A stretch of 64,000 nt of DNA from Actinomycetota bacterium (GCA_005883215.1 VAYS01000007.1:124001-188000); one strand, 5' to 3'. Positions 10,322 to 18,976 are shown, counted from the stretch's first letter. Numbers and translations: made by a program. Notes: generated by a model not told the origin, from the letters alone.

Positions 10322-11584
10322 TTAGCCGGCGCCGTCGGCAAAATCGCCGACCTCGTGCGGACCGACACAGGCGACGGCGAGTCGATCGCCCGCCGAGCGC
10401 GCGACCTCGGCGACCTCGTCGAAGCTGACGGCGTCCAGCTCGGCGATGGCGGCATCCGGATCGGGGTCGTCGCCGAACACGATCACCTGTCGGGCGGCGT
10501 AGCTGGCGACCACGTTGGTGTTCTCGAACGCCAGCACGCGGCGCCCGGCCGCGTAGGCGCGGGCGCGCTGGACCTCTTCCTCGGTGGGTCCCTCGCTCGA
10601 CAGCTCGCCGACGATCTCGCGCATGCGCACGAACGCTTCGATGACCTTGGTCGAGTCCAGCCCCGACCCGAGCGCCAGCACCGCCGCGTCGGGCAACGTG
10701 CGTCCCGCCGCCCACACCGAGTAGCACAGCCCTCGTTGCTCGCGGATCTCGTCGAAGAGGCGTGAGCCCATCGAGCCCCCGAGCAGAGTCGAATAGATCG
10801 CCAGGGCCGCGCGGGTGTGACCGTCGGCGACGTCCAGGCCGGGTCGGTAGGACATGCGCAGGTGCGACTGGTTGGTCTCGCGTGGCTCCACGAGGATCTC
10901 GGGCGCAAAGGAGGGCGCGGGCGCATAGGGCTGGGGCGCGGGGTGGCTGGGGAAGCGTCCAAACGCCTCCTGCAGGACGTCCTCGCCGGGCAGGTGTTCG
11001 AGGTTGCCGACCAGAAACGCCCCTCCGCGGGCCGGCGCCCAGCGACGCTCGCGAAACGCCAGGATTGCGTCGCGCTGAAACTCGCGTAGATGCTCCTCGG
11101 TCCCCAGGACCTTGCGACCGAGCGGATGGTCGCCGAACGTCGCCTGATCGATCAGGTGCTCGGCGACCACCGAGGGCTGATCGTGGGCCCGGGCGATCTC
11201 CTGGATGACTACGCCGCGCTCGCGCTCGAGCTCCTGGGGGTCCAAACGGGGCCGGCCGACGAAGTCCGAGAGAAGGTCGATCGCCTCGGGCGCCGCTTCG
11301 GCGCGGGCGGTGACGTGGAAGGCGACGACGTCGTGGCTGGTGTAGGCGTTCAGCTGGGCGCCGAGCCGCTCGGCCGTCTCGTTGACGTCGCGGTAGGTGG
11401 GGTACTTCTCGCCACCCTTGAATACCAGATGCTCGAGGAAGTGGGCCATACCGTTCTCCTCGGGGCGCTCGGTGCGAGCGCCAGCGTCAAACGCCACCAG
11501 GGCGGTGATGGCGCGGGTCCCCGGAAGCGAGATGCGGTGAAGGGGCAGGCCGTTGGCCAGCTGCTGGCGCTCGACGGTGGCCAC
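10322..11584 (-). CDS. M16 family zinc metallopeptidase
   Basis: A 420-residue pitrilysin/processing-peptidase-like protein. The inverted zinc motif HxxEH is seen as HFLEH (residues 48-52) and the third ligand Glu129 lies exactly 76 residues after the last histidine (GVVIQE). The C-terminal half carries the second M16 fold with LLGGSMGSRLFDEIREQRGLCY. Such proteins often process or degrade peptides in the cytoplasm; no signal peptide is seen. The GTG at 11584 is taken as start because TAGGGT ends 6 nt upstream, a leaderless arrangement. It lies between two membrane-tethered sigma factors on the same strand. Confidence 0.92.
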   Translation of the reverse strand: MATVERQQLANGLPLHRISLPGTRAITALVAFDAGARTERPEENGMAHFLEHLVFKGGEKYPTYRDVNETAERLGAQLNAYTSHDVVAFHVTARAEAAPEAIDLLSDFVGRPRLDPQELERERGVVIQEIARAHDQPSVVAEHLIDQATFGDHPLGRKVLGTEEHLREFQRDAILAFRERRWAPARGGAFLVGNLEHLPGEDVLQEAFGRFPSHPAPQPYAPAPSFAPEILVEPRETNQSHLRMSYRPGLDVADGHTRAALAIYSTLLGGSMGSRLFDEIREQRGLCYSVWAAGRTLPDAAVLALGSGLDSTKVIEAFVRMREIVGELSSEGPTEEEVQRARAYAAGRRVLAFENTNVVASYAARQVIVFGDDPDPDAAIAELDAVSFDEVAEVARSAGDRLAVACVGPHEVGDFADGAG

Positions 11585-11590
11585 CGCGCC

Positions 11591-11596
11591 ACCCTA
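11591..11596 (-). promoter_or_regulatory. -10 box of M16 peptidase gene, leaderless arrangement
   Basis: TAGGGT on the minus strand, 6 nt before the GTG start at 11584. Confidence 0.4.
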
Positions 11597-11604
11597 GCGG
11601 CGGC

Positions 11605-12825
11605 TCAGTCGTGGCTGGGTAGCAGGGCGGCGGGGGCCGGCGCAGGCGTCGAGGGTGCGGCCCAGGTCTCGGTGTGGGAGTCCGTGCTCGTGCCGCCGGC
11701 GTCGGTCGAGGTTCCGGAATTGCCGTCGCCGCTGGGTCGCGGCGAAGAATCGCCGCCGCGGAGGTCGCGCTCGGGAAGTCCCGCCGAGGTGCCTCGGTGC
11801 TCGCCGTCGCGATGGCCTCCGTCGCGCCGGCGCTGGACGCGGCGACTCTCGGCTCGTCGCAGGCGCCCGGGTTGCGGGCGGGGCGAGTGCGCGCTGGCCG
11901 CGGCGGCGGCTCGGCGGGGGATCTGTCGGTGGAGGCTGGCCCCCGCCGGCTGGGCGATCGGCGTTTGCCGCCGCGGGGCGTCGGCCGGCCCGGTCAGAAG
12001 GCCGCGCTGCTCGACCTGGGGGCGCGGATGGCTTCCCCGCCCGCCGCCGGCGGCGATCCGGTGCGCCGGGCCAAGCAGCGCCGCCGTCCCGCCGAGGCCC
12101 ATGCCGGCCGCCGCGACGGCGACCGTCGCCTTCAGTACCAGGGCGGAGCCGCCTGCCCCCGCGCCGGAGGCCCCGGCGGCCGAGAGCGCATCTGCTCCGC
12201 CCGCCGGCAGCAGCCAGTGGAGCGCCGTAAGGGGGGTGATCGCGCTCGCCGCGCGGCGCAGCGAGCGCCGGGCCCGGTGAACGGCCTGGCGTAGGGCGTT
12301 CTCGTTGACGCCCAGCTCGCGCGCTGCCCGGCGCGCACTCGCGTCGTGCAGGGCGGTCAGCTCCAGGGCGCGCCGCTGGCGCTCGGGCAGGGCGGCCATG
12401 TGGGTGAGCGCCTCACGCGCACCGGCGCGGCGGAGATAGCCCTCCTCCGCGCTCTCGGATGGGATCTCTCGCAGGGCCACCTCGCCTGCCTCGGTGGAGC
12501 GAAGGCCGTTCACCGCGAACGCGGCGTGGCGGGCGATCTGGTGAAGCCAGGCGCGCGGATGCTTGACCTCGACGCCCGCGCGGAGCGCACCCCAGGCCGA
12601 GGCAAACGTCTGCTGGACCACGTCGTCGGCGGCCTGGATGCCCGCCAGGTGGCTGGCCCGTTGGGTGAGCTCGGCGCGGTAGCGATCGGCGAGCGCGGCG
12701 AAGGCGGCCGGGCTCCCGTCGCGGGCAAGCGCGGCCAAGCGCTCGTCGCTCTGGGCGCGGAGCAGCGCCTGGCCAAGCCGCGAACGCGCGCGCAGTGGCG
12801 GAGAGGAGCTCATCGGATGCACCAA
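11605..12825 (-). CDS. ECF sigma factor with predicted transmembrane helix and disordered tail (copy 2)
   Basis: About 406 residues, same layout as the gene at 8639-10144: sigma region 2 (about 45-105, AADDVVQQTFASAWGAL), sigma region 4 (about 135-192, LPERQRRALELTALHD then RAARELGVNENALRQAVHRARR), a shared AITP motif, a predicted membrane helix (about 228-251) and a basic then Ser/Thr/Pro-rich tail. The two sequences differ enough to be old paralogues. Start is uncertain: TTG 12825 lies 11 nt after AGGAGG, with GTG 12822 and ATG 12813 as alternatives. A role as a membrane-tethered regulator is inferred, not shown. Confidence 0.78.
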   Translation of the reverse strand: MVHPMSSSPPLRARSRLGQALLRAQSDERLAALARDGSPAAFAALADRYRAELTQRASHLAGIQAADDVVQQTFASAWGALRAGVEVKHPRAWLHQIARHAAFAVNGLRSTEAGEVALREIPSESAEEGYLRRAGAREALTHMAALPERQRRALELTALHDASARRAARELGVNENALRQAVHRARRSLRRAASAITPLTALHWLLPAGGADALSAAGASGAGAGGSALVLKATVAVAAAGMGLGGTAALLGPAHRIAAGGGRGSHPRPQVEQRGLLTGPADAPRRQTPIAQPAGASLHRQIPRRAAAAASAHSPRPQPGRLRRAESRRVQRRRDGGHRDGEHRGTSAGLPERDLRGGDSSPRPSGDGNSGTSTDAGGTSTDSHTETWAAPSTPAPAPAALLPSHD

Positions 12826-13111
12826 GGTCGTCCCGTCCTCCTGCTACCCGGGGCGGCGACCATCCACCCGGGGTAGCGCACACGGCCCGCGAGGTGCCGG
12901 CCAAGGCAAGAGCCGGTGGGCATCCAGGCCAGCCCCGCCGGGCAGCGGCGCGCGGCCCAAGCCGCCACGGCGTAGGGGGTCAGGAGCGTGGCGAGGCGCC
13001 GTGCAGCGCTGAGCGCGCGCCAGCGCAGGTCGGTGGGGACCGCAAGCGCGCCCGCGCGGGCGACCGGGGCGTGGTCGGCCGGGGCGGGGGCGGCGCGGGG
13101 GCGGTGCGCAA

Positions 13112-13148
13112 CGGCGGGTTCCGGCGCCCAGGGCGCCGGAACCCGCCG
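13112..13148 (-). terminator. Perfect 18 bp inverted repeat, strong hairpin
   Basis: Bases 13112-13129 are the exact reverse complement of 13131-13148, with a single A between them. On RNA this folds as a very stable 17 bp stem with a 3 nt loop. It lies 57 nt behind the stop codon of the minus-strand gene at 13205-13726 and is most simply its terminator, without a T-tract. The stretch 12826-13204 holds no convincing gene. Confidence 0.55.
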
Positions 13149-13159
13149 GGCAATTGCCC
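13148..13159. repeat. 12 bp perfect palindrome GGGCAATTGCCC
   Basis: A self-complementary AT-centred dodecamer beside the large hairpin, about 320 bp upstream of the copy 2 sigma gene. It could be a regulator-binding site; no evidence beyond symmetry. Confidence 0.25.
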
Positions 13160-13204
13160 ACGGGCCCATCGGTGGTGCTCCCCGCCGTCTACTCAACCGC
13201 TGCG

Positions 13205-13726
13205 CTAGCGATCGCCGCCCCCGGAGCTGTCGCCCGAGGAGTGGTCGCCGCCGCTGTGCTCGGTCCCGCCGTCCTCGCGCTCGGCGCTGCTGTCCTCGCG
13301 CTCGGCGCTGGAGTCCTCGTGGCTGGCGGTCTCCTCGGCCGACTCGGTGGCCGACGACTCGCTCGACTCCTCGCCGGGGCTCTCGTCGCCACTCTTGGCG
13401 GCGTCCGTGCTCTCGCGCTCGGCGTCGGCGGTCTCCTTGGCGGCGTCCCTCTTCTCCCGGGCCTCGTCGCGCGCCTCGCGGCTTTCCTCGGCCGGGCTGT
13501 CGCCCGCCTCGGACGCCTCGTTGGCGGCGTCGGCCTTGTCCCGGTCGGCGTCCGCGGCGTCCCCGCGCGCGTCCCTGGCGTCCTTGCGGGCGTCGGCCAC
13601 TGCCTTGTGCTCGTGCCGGGTCAGGCCGCGGCCGTGATGCCCGTGGGCCCCGGCGATCGCGCCGCCGCCGGCGGCGGCCAGGGCGGTGATCGCGGCCCCC
13701 AGGCCGAGCTTGCGAAGCAGCCTCAT
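13205..13726 (-). CDS. Secreted low-complexity Asp/Glu/Ala/Ser-rich protein
   Basis: A 173-residue protein starting with a basic, hydrophobic signal-like segment (MRLLRKLGLGAAITALAAAGGG) and a HGHHGRG patch, followed by a highly charged, repetitive region rich in Ala, Asp, Glu, Lys and Ser. EDSSAER is repeated in tandem (21 bp DNA units at 13271-13291 and 13292-13312). A strong Shine-Dalgarno AGGAGGAGG supports the ATG at 13726. No known domain; it may be an extracellular disordered or metal-binding protein, but that is a guess from composition. Confidence 0.65.
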   Translation of the reverse strand: MRLLRKLGLGAAITALAAAGGGAIAGAHGHHGRGLTRHEHKAVADARKDARDARGDAADADRDKADAANEASEAGDSPAEESREARDEAREKRDAAKETADAERESTDAAKSGDESPGEESSESSATESAEETASHEDSSAEREDSSAEREDGGTEHSGGDHSSGDSSGGGDR

Positions 13727-13920
13727 GTCGGTTCCTCCTCCTGCCGGATCTCGGCGGGTCGTGTGTCGTTATGACTAGGAAGGGAGAGGAAACTCACGGC
13801 CATTCGTTACGCCCCGGATGGCGCCCGAACGCTCGCCGGCCGGCGCGCAGCGCGAAAGGTCCTGCAAATCCAGTTGCAGGGGGTCCATTCGGCGGGCTTT
13901 GGCCCTACTGTGCCCGGCCG

Positions 13921-14937
13921 ATGGCAGCCCGTTTGCGCCCGCGTGCGCCCCGCCAGTCGCCACCGGTCCCTCCGGCCCGCCCGCATCCGGGCCGGTCGCC
14001 GATCGTCACCCCCGAGGATCCGCCGCCGATCCCCCTGCCTCCGCCCGACCCCAACGACTTGATCGAGTTTCGGGGCGTTGCCAAGCGCTACGACTCGGGC
14101 GACGTGGGCCTCGACGGCGCCACGTTCAAGGTCAAGCGCGGGGAGTTCGTGTTTCTCGTCGGGCCTACCGGCTCGGGCAAGTCGACGGTCATGCGGCTGC
14201 TGATCAAGGAGCTCGAGCCCGACCGGGGCACGATCCGGGTGGCCGGCCGCCGGCTGGACCACCTCGATCGCGCCAGGGTGCCGTTCTACCGGCGCAACAT
14301 CGGCGCGGTCTTTCAGGACTACAAGCTGCTGCCCAATCGCACCGTCTACGACAACGTGGCCTACGCGCTGCAGGTCACCGGCGTGGCCCGCCGCGAGATC
14401 CGCGAGAAGGTGCCCGACATCCTGCGCATGACTGGGCTGTCGCTCAAGCTGCACAACTTCCCCGACCAGCTCTCGGGCGGCGAGCAGCAGCGGGTGTCGG
14501 TGGCCCGCGCATTCGTCCAGCACCCGCCGCTCCTGCTCGCCGACGAGCCGACTGGAAACCTCGACCCCGAGACCTCGATCGGGATCATGCAGCTGCTGTA
14601 CCGCATCAACCGCACCGGTACCACGGTGGTCGTCGCCACGCACGACAGCGCGCTGGTCGACCGCATGCGGCGCCGCGTGATCGAGCTGAACAACGGGCGC
14701 ATCGTGCGCGACGAGGCCGGCGGTCTTTACGACGCGCGCGACGAGAGCACCGCCGAGTTCACCGCCCGGCTGCGCGACGAGCCGGGGGCGGTGGAGCCGG
14801 TCCGGGTCGTCCGCGGCGCCGAGGGCACGGTGCCCGAGCCCGAGCGCACCGAAGCGGCGGCCGGCACCGAAGCGGCGGCGGACGCCCCCCGTGCGGGGCT
14901 GGAATTCACCTGGTCTGAGCCGACGTCGCGCCGCTAG
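13921..14937 (+). CDS. ftsE: Cell division ATP-binding protein FtsE
   Basis: A 338-residue ABC ATPase that with FtsX forms a divisome complex controlling peptidoglycan hydrolysis. Walker A GPTGSGKS, signature LSGGEQQR, Walker B LLLADEPTGNLD and the H-loop VVATHD are present. The core starts near residue 48 (IEFRGVAKRYDSG); ahead of it is a Pro/Arg-rich extension and behind the core a roughly 70-residue acidic tail, making it longer than the usual 225-230 residues. The ATG at 13921 is chosen with TACTGT (13906-13911) 9 nt upstream. ftsX begins 2 nt after its stop. Confidence 0.95.
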   Translation: MAARLRPRAPRQSPPVPPARPHPGRSPIVTPEDPPPIPLPPPDPNDLIEFRGVAKRYDSGDVGLDGATFKVKRGEFVFLVGPTGSGKSTVMRLLIKELEPDRGTIRVAGRRLDHLDRARVPFYRRNIGAVFQDYKLLPNRTVYDNVAYALQVTGVARREIREKVPDILRMTGLSLKLHNFPDQLSGGEQQRVSVARAFVQHPPLLLADEPTGNLDPETSIGIMQLLYRINRTGTTVVVATHDSALVDRMRRRVIELNNGRIVRDEAGGLYDARDESTAEFTARLRDEPGAVEPVRVVRGAEGTVPEPERTEAAAGTEAAADAPRAGLEFTWSEPTSRR

Positions 14938-14939
14938 CC

Positions 14940-15833
14940 ATGAAGATCGGGTTCTTCGTCCGCGAATCGCTTCGGACCATGCGCCGCAACGCGGTGCCGA
15001 GCTTCGCCGCCATGGCCTCGGTGCTGGTGACCATGCTGGTGCTGGGCGTCTTCATCCCCATCGTGCAGGCGACCAACGGCGCCGCCAACGACGTGCGCGG
15101 GCGCGTGCTCGTCGACGTCTACCTCAAGACCGGTGCCCAGCCCAACGACGTCGAGCGGGTGCGCTTCCTGCTCACCCACAGCACCCGCCACGTCAAGAAG
15201 GTCGAGTACGTCTCCAAGGACCAGGCGTTCGCCGAGCAGCGCAAGCGCAACCCCGAGGCCTACGCGTTGCTGGGCTCCAACCCGCTGCCCGACACGTTCC
15301 GGATCACGCCCGACCGGCCCGACAACGTCGAGACCCTGCGCCAGGAGCTGGCCCCCACGACCCGGTCGGGCACCCGGGTGGTGGACCCCGCCATCGACCA
15401 GGTCAAGGACCAGAAGGAGGACACGAAGAAGATCCTCTCGGCCACGCGGGTGGTCAAGCTGACAATGGCGGTGCTGGCCGGCCTGCTGATCCTCGCCTCC
15501 GTGCTGCTGGTGTCCAACACGATCCGCCTGTCGCTGTTCGCTCGGCGCCGGGAGGTCGAGGTCATGAAGCTCGTGGGCGCCACCGACTGGTTCATTCGCT
15601 GGCCGTTCGTGATCGAAGGCATCTGCCTGGGTGCGCTGGGAGGCGGGATGGCGATCCTGTTGCTGGCGATCGGCAAGATCGCCTTCATCGATCCCCTGAC
15701 GTCTGACTTCTCGCTGATCGCCGCGCCCTCCACCATCAACTTCGGGCTGCTGATCGCGATCCTGATGGCCTCGGCGATCGGCGTCGCCTCGGCCGGGTCG
15801 GGCCTGTCGCTGCGACGCTTCCTGCGCGTCTGA
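14940..15833 (+). CDS. ftsX: Cell division permease-like protein FtsX
   Basis: A 297-residue FtsX: short cytoplasmic N-terminus (MKIGFFVRESLRTMRRN), first membrane helix (about 22-45), an extracellular domain of about 110 residues that in relatives contacts peptidoglycan hydrolase activators, then three membrane helices with the family motif RREVEVMKLVGATDWFIRWPF split across the loop. It starts 2 nt after ftsE, so the two are one operon. The S41 peptidase downstream is separated by a hairpin and its own -10 box. Confidence 0.94.
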   Translation: MKIGFFVRESLRTMRRNAVPSFAAMASVLVTMLVLGVFIPIVQATNGAANDVRGRVLVDVYLKTGAQPNDVERVRFLLTHSTRHVKKVEYVSKDQAFAEQRKRNPEAYALLGSNPLPDTFRITPDRPDNVETLRQELAPTTRSGTRVVDPAIDQVKDQKEDTKKILSATRVVKLTMAVLAGLLILASVLLVSNTIRLSLFARRREVEVMKLVGATDWFIRWPFVIEGICLGALGGGMAILLLAIGKIAFIDPLTSDFSLIAAPSTINFGLLIAILMASAIGVASAGSGLSLRRFLRV

Positions 15834-15847
15834 GGGCCTAGGAAGCG

Positions 15848-15873
15848 GCGCCGGCGCGCGGACCCGCCGGCGC
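15848..15873 (+). terminator. Stem-loop after ftsX
   Basis: GCGCCGGCG (15848-15856) pairs with CGCCGGCGC (15865-15873) around an 8 nt loop, 14 nt behind the ftsX stop. Confidence 0.45.
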
Positions 15874-15934
15874 ACGGCCGGGCGCTGGCACCCGCCCGGG
15901 CTCTGGGCCGGCCGCCCCCTACTCCGGCGCGGCC

Positions 15935-15940
15935 TAGCAT
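15935..15940 (+). promoter_or_regulatory. -10 box upstream of S41 peptidase
   Basis: TAGCAT, followed by about 36 nt to the GTG at 15977 or 75 nt to the ATG at 16016. Confidence 0.35.
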
Positions 15941-16015
15941 GGAGCCGATGCGCACACCAGCAAGCGGCCGGGCGGGGTGCGCTACGCGGCTCGTGGCGCG
16001 GGGTTTCGGGGGGCG

Positions 16016-17254
16016 ATGACACCGAGCAAGCGCCATCCCGTCCTGCTCGCTGCGCTGATCGCGGCGCTGCCGGTGCTGTTGGTGGTGGGGATCTGGTGGG
16101 GCGGGCATCCCCAGCACCTGCCCGGGTTCCTGCGGGGCCTGGTGGCCGACAGCGACACGCGCGTGGTCAACCAGGCGCTCGACGACATCCGCGCCGACTA
16201 CTACCGATCGGTGCGCCGCTCCGAGCTGGTGGACGCCTCGATCTCGGGAATGGTCGCCAACCTGCACGACCGCTTCTCGAGCTACTTCACCCCGAGCGAA
16301 TACCGCCAGTACACCCAGGAGTCCGACGCGCGCTTCTCGGGGGTGGGGATGACGGTACGCGCCGACCCGCACGGCCTGCGCGTGCTCGAGGTCTACAACG
16401 GGGCCCCGGCGGCGCGGGCGGGCATCCGCTCGGGCGACGTGGTCACCGCGGTCAACGGCCGCTCGCTGCTGGGGGTGCGCGAGTCCGACGCCACCACCCG
16501 GATCAAGGGCCGCCCGGGCACCCAGGTGACCCTGACCGTGCAGCGGGGCGCCCTGACCTTCACCCGGCGGCTGACCCGGGCCACGGTGTCGGTCCCCGTG
16601 GTCGCCTCCCACGCGCGGACTGTCGCAGGCGTCAAGCTCGCCGACGTGGCCCTGGCCACCTTCTCCAACGGCGCCCACGGACAGGTCCGCCAGGCGATCG
16701 ACCGGGCCCTGGGCGCCGGGGCTCGCGGGGTCGTGCTGGACCTCCGCCACAACGGCGGCGGCCTGGTCGAGGAGGCGCGCCTGGTGGCCAGCATCTTCCT
16801 GCCCGACGGGACGATCGTCACCACCCGGGGACGCAGTCAGGCGGCCACCACGCTGACCGCGGCCGGCGATGCGATCTCGCCCAAGGTCGCGGTGGTCGTG
16901 CTGGTCGATGGACAGACCGCCTCGGCGTCGGAGATCGTCGCCGCCGCCCTGCAGGACCACGGTCGGGCGACGGTGGTGGGCGCGCGCACGTTCGGCAAGG
17001 GCGTCTTTCAGGAGGTAAGGCCGCTGTCTAACGGCGGTGCCCTCGACCTCACGGTGGGCGAGTACTTCACCCCCAAGGGGCGCAACCTGGGAGGGGGCGG
17101 AATCAAGCGGGGCGCGGGCATCACCCCCGACGTGCGCGCGGTCGACGATCCCAACACGCCTGGCGACGAGGCGCTGGACACCGCATTTTCCGTGCTCGCG
17201 CGCAAGCTGACCGCTGGCCCGGGGCCCGCGGGCCGCGGCGCCGGGAAGCGGTGA
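16016..17254 (+). CDS. C-terminal processing peptidase, S41 family (PDZ domain)
   Basis: About 412 residues. An N-terminal signal anchor (HPVLLAALIAALPVLLVVG) places it outside the membrane. A PDZ domain (about 105-185, with SGVGMTV and GDVVTAVNGRSL) precedes the S41 catalytic domain: DLRHNGGGLV, the serine in TASASEI (about 303) and the lysine in TFGKGVFQ (about 328). CtpA/CtpB proteins trim or degrade envelope proteins by their C-termini. An in-frame GTG at 15977 is an alternative start; ATG 16016 fits the signal sequence better. Its stop overlaps the next gene by 4 nt (GTGA). Confidence 0.92.
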   Translation: MTPSKRHPVLLAALIAALPVLLVVGIWWGGHPQHLPGFLRGLVADSDTRVVNQALDDIRADYYRSVRRSELVDASISGMVANLHDRFSSYFTPSEYRQYTQESDARFSGVGMTVRADPHGLRVLEVYNGAPAARAGIRSGDVVTAVNGRSLLGVRESDATTRIKGRPGTQVTLTVQRGALTFTRRLTRATVSVPVVASHARTVAGVKLADVALATFSNGAHGQVRQAIDRALGAGARGVVLDLRHNGGGLVEEARLVASIFLPDGTIVTTRGRSQAATTLTAAGDAISPKVAVVVLVDGQTASASEIVAAALQDHGRATVVGARTFGKGVFQEVRPLSNGGALDLTVGEYFTPKGRNLGGGGIKRGAGITPDVRAVDDPNTPGDEALDTAFSVLARKLTAGPGPAGRGAGKR

Positions 17255-18960
17255 CGCCCGCGCCGCGCGGCGGGGGGACCGGCTCTGGGTCCGGGCGGGG
17301 CGGCGCGCGCGGGCGGCGAGGGCAGGCGCCGGTGCGTGAGACGTTGGTGGCCGTGCTCGAGCGTCGCGGCCGCTTCATGGTCGCCGAGCCGCTGTTCGAA
17401 CGAGGCCGGCGTCTGACCGTCGAGCCCACCGGGGGCGGACGCGGCGGACGGCGCGGGGACCAGCGCCCCCGTCACGGCGACATGGTCCTGGTCGGGCTGC
17501 CCGGAGGCCGCGGCCGCCGGGAGGCGCCCCGCGTCCTGCGGGTGCTGGGCTCGCCCCGGGTGGCCCGCGACGTGATCGAGGCACTGATGCTGGAGTCGGG
17601 CCTGCGGCGGGGGTTTGACCCCGCCGTCGAGCACGAGGCGCGCGAGGCGGCGCGCGGCGTGGACCCCGGGGTGTCCCGACGCGACCTGCGCGAGCTGCCC
17701 ACGCTGACCATCGACCCGCCCAGCGCTCGGGACTTCGACGACGCGATCTCCGCCCGCGAGCTGGAGGGGGGAACGGTGAGGGTGTGGGTGCACATCGCCG
17801 ACGTGGCAGCCCACGTGGCGCCTGGCTCGCTGGTGGACCGCGAGGCCCACCGGCGCGCGACCTCGGTGTACGTCCCGGGCGCGGTCGAGGCGATGCTGCC
17901 CGAGGAGCTCTCGGCCGACGCGTGCTCGCTGGTTCCGGGCCGGGATCGCGCGGCGGTGACGGTGGAGCTCGATCTTCGCGGCGCCGATGTGCGCCGGGCC
18001 GCGTTCTTCCGGTCGGTCGTGCGCTCGGATGCCCGCCTGGACTACGACCAGGTGGACCGCATCTTCGCCAATCGAGAGCCCGCACGCGATCCCTGGGCGG
18101 GGACGCTGGCGGCGGCGCGGGCGGCGGCCGGGGCGCTGGCCCACGCCCGACGGGCAACCGGTGCGCTGGTGGTGGCCGCGCCGGAGCCCGACTTTCAGTT
18201 CGACCGCTCGGGGGCCGTCGTCTCGGTGCGCCCGACCGAGCAGACCGAGTCCCACCAGCTGATCGAGCACCTGATGATCGCCGCCAACGAGCAGGTCGCC
18301 ACGCTGCTGTCCGAGCGCTCCCTGCCGGCGCTCTATCGCGTGCACGAGCGCCCCGAGCCCGAGCGCATCGAGCGCCTGGTCGACGCCCTGGCTTCGCTCG
18401 GTGTGGCCACCCCGCCCCTGCCCGAACCGATGTCGCCCCAGCAGGCGGGCGACGCCCTCGGCGAGATCTCCCGCCTGCTCGACGCCCACGTGCGCCGCTC
18501 GGGGCGGGGCCGGGCGGGCCTGACCTCGCTGCTGCTGCGCTCGCTCAAGCAGGCCTACTACTCGCCGCGCAACCTGGGGCACGCTGGGCTTCACCTGTCC
18601 CGCTACTGCCATTTCACCTCCCCGATTCGCCGCTATCCCGACCTGGTCTGCCACCGCGCCCTGCTGGCGGCGATCGGCGCCGATGAGATCGCGCCGCGGG
18701 CCGAGGGGCTCGAGGAGCTCGGGGGGTGGACATCGGCGCGCGCGCCTGCCCGGGGACTGGTGGGAGCTAAACGAGCACGGCACCATCCTGGAGGGGGTCC
18801 ACACGGGCCAGACGCTTCGCCTGGGCGATGCGGTGGCGGTGGCCGTCGACCGCGTGGATGCCCCCCGGGGCCGGGTCGACCTCGTCCCCGCCTAGACCGG
18901 GCCCGAGACCCCGCCCGGCCACCCCGGGCAGGTGTTGAGGCGTGCCTAGGCTGCCGATAA
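17251..18960 (+). CDS. rnr: RNase R/RNB-domain exoribonuclease, C-terminus lost by deletion and frameshift
   Basis: A 3'-5' exoribonuclease of the RNB family. The cold-shock-like N-terminal part and the RNB catalytic core are intact, with the metal-binding acidic cluster in PPSARDFDDAIS and the core end YCHFTSPIRRYPDLVCHR. After GGWTSAR (about 18743) the frame no longer matches the family and runs on through about 70 unrelated codons. The expected C-terminal end lies in another frame (see 18735-18895), and I estimate 60-65 codons, including the start of the S1 domain, are missing. Its GTG start overlaps the S41 gene. In other bacteria RNase R works with SmpB-tmRNA, and smpB lies 600 bp downstream. 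The product may act without its S1 domain, or the gene may be dead. Confidence 0.8.
   Translation: MTPAPRGGGTGSGSGRGGARGRRGQAPVRETLVAVLERRGRFMVAEPLFERGRRLTVEPTGGGRGGRRGDQRPRHGDMVLVGLPGGRGRREAPRVLRVLGSPRVARDVIEALMLESGLRRGFDPAVEHEAREAARGVDPGVSRRDLRELPTLTIDPPSARDFDDAISARELEGGTVRVWVHIADVAAHVAPGSLVDREAHRRATSVYVPGAVEAMLPEELSADACSLVPGRDRAAVTVELDLRGADVRRAAFFRSVVRSDARLDYDQVDRIFANREPARDPWAGTLAAARAAAGALAHARRATGALVVAAPEPDFQFDRSGAVVSVRPTEQTESHQLIEHLMIAANEQVATLLSERSLPALYRVHERPEPERIERLVDALASLGVATPPLPEPMSPQQAGDALGEISRLLDAHVRRSGRGRAGLTSLLLRSLKQAYYSPRNLGHAGLHLSRYCHFTSPIRRYPDLVCHRALLAAIGADEIAPRAEGLEELGGWTSARAPARGLVGAKRARHHPGGGPHGPDASPGRCGGGGRRPRGCPPGPGRPRPRLDRARDPARPPRAGVEACLGCR
18735..18895 (+). pseudogene. 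Displaced C-terminal end of the RNase R gene
   Basis: In a frame shifted from the upstream part, this stretch reads LPGDWWELNEHGT, then TLRLGDAVAVAVDRVDAPRGRVDLVPA-stop in two blocks, which is how RNB-family S1 domains end. The junction falls in a GCGCGCGCG run, a likely slippage or microhomology point. It has no start signal of its own. Confidence 0.6.
18953..18960 (+). promoter_or_regulatory. Sigma-28-type -10 box of WxL-like gene 1
   Basis: GCCGATAA is a perfect FliA/WhiG -10 element, 16 nt before the ATG at 18977. The -35 at 11 nt spacing (GTTGAGGC) is poor. A TAGGCT box overlaps directly upstream (18947-18952) and could be a second, housekeeping promoter. Confidence 0.4.
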
Positions 18961-18976
18961 CTAGGAGCGGATTGGC

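Noticed and set aside
12826-13204. Open frames on both strands between the second sigma gene and the low-complexity protein
   Set aside because: They cross the perfect hairpin and show only Arg/Ala/Pro composition; no ribosome binding site.
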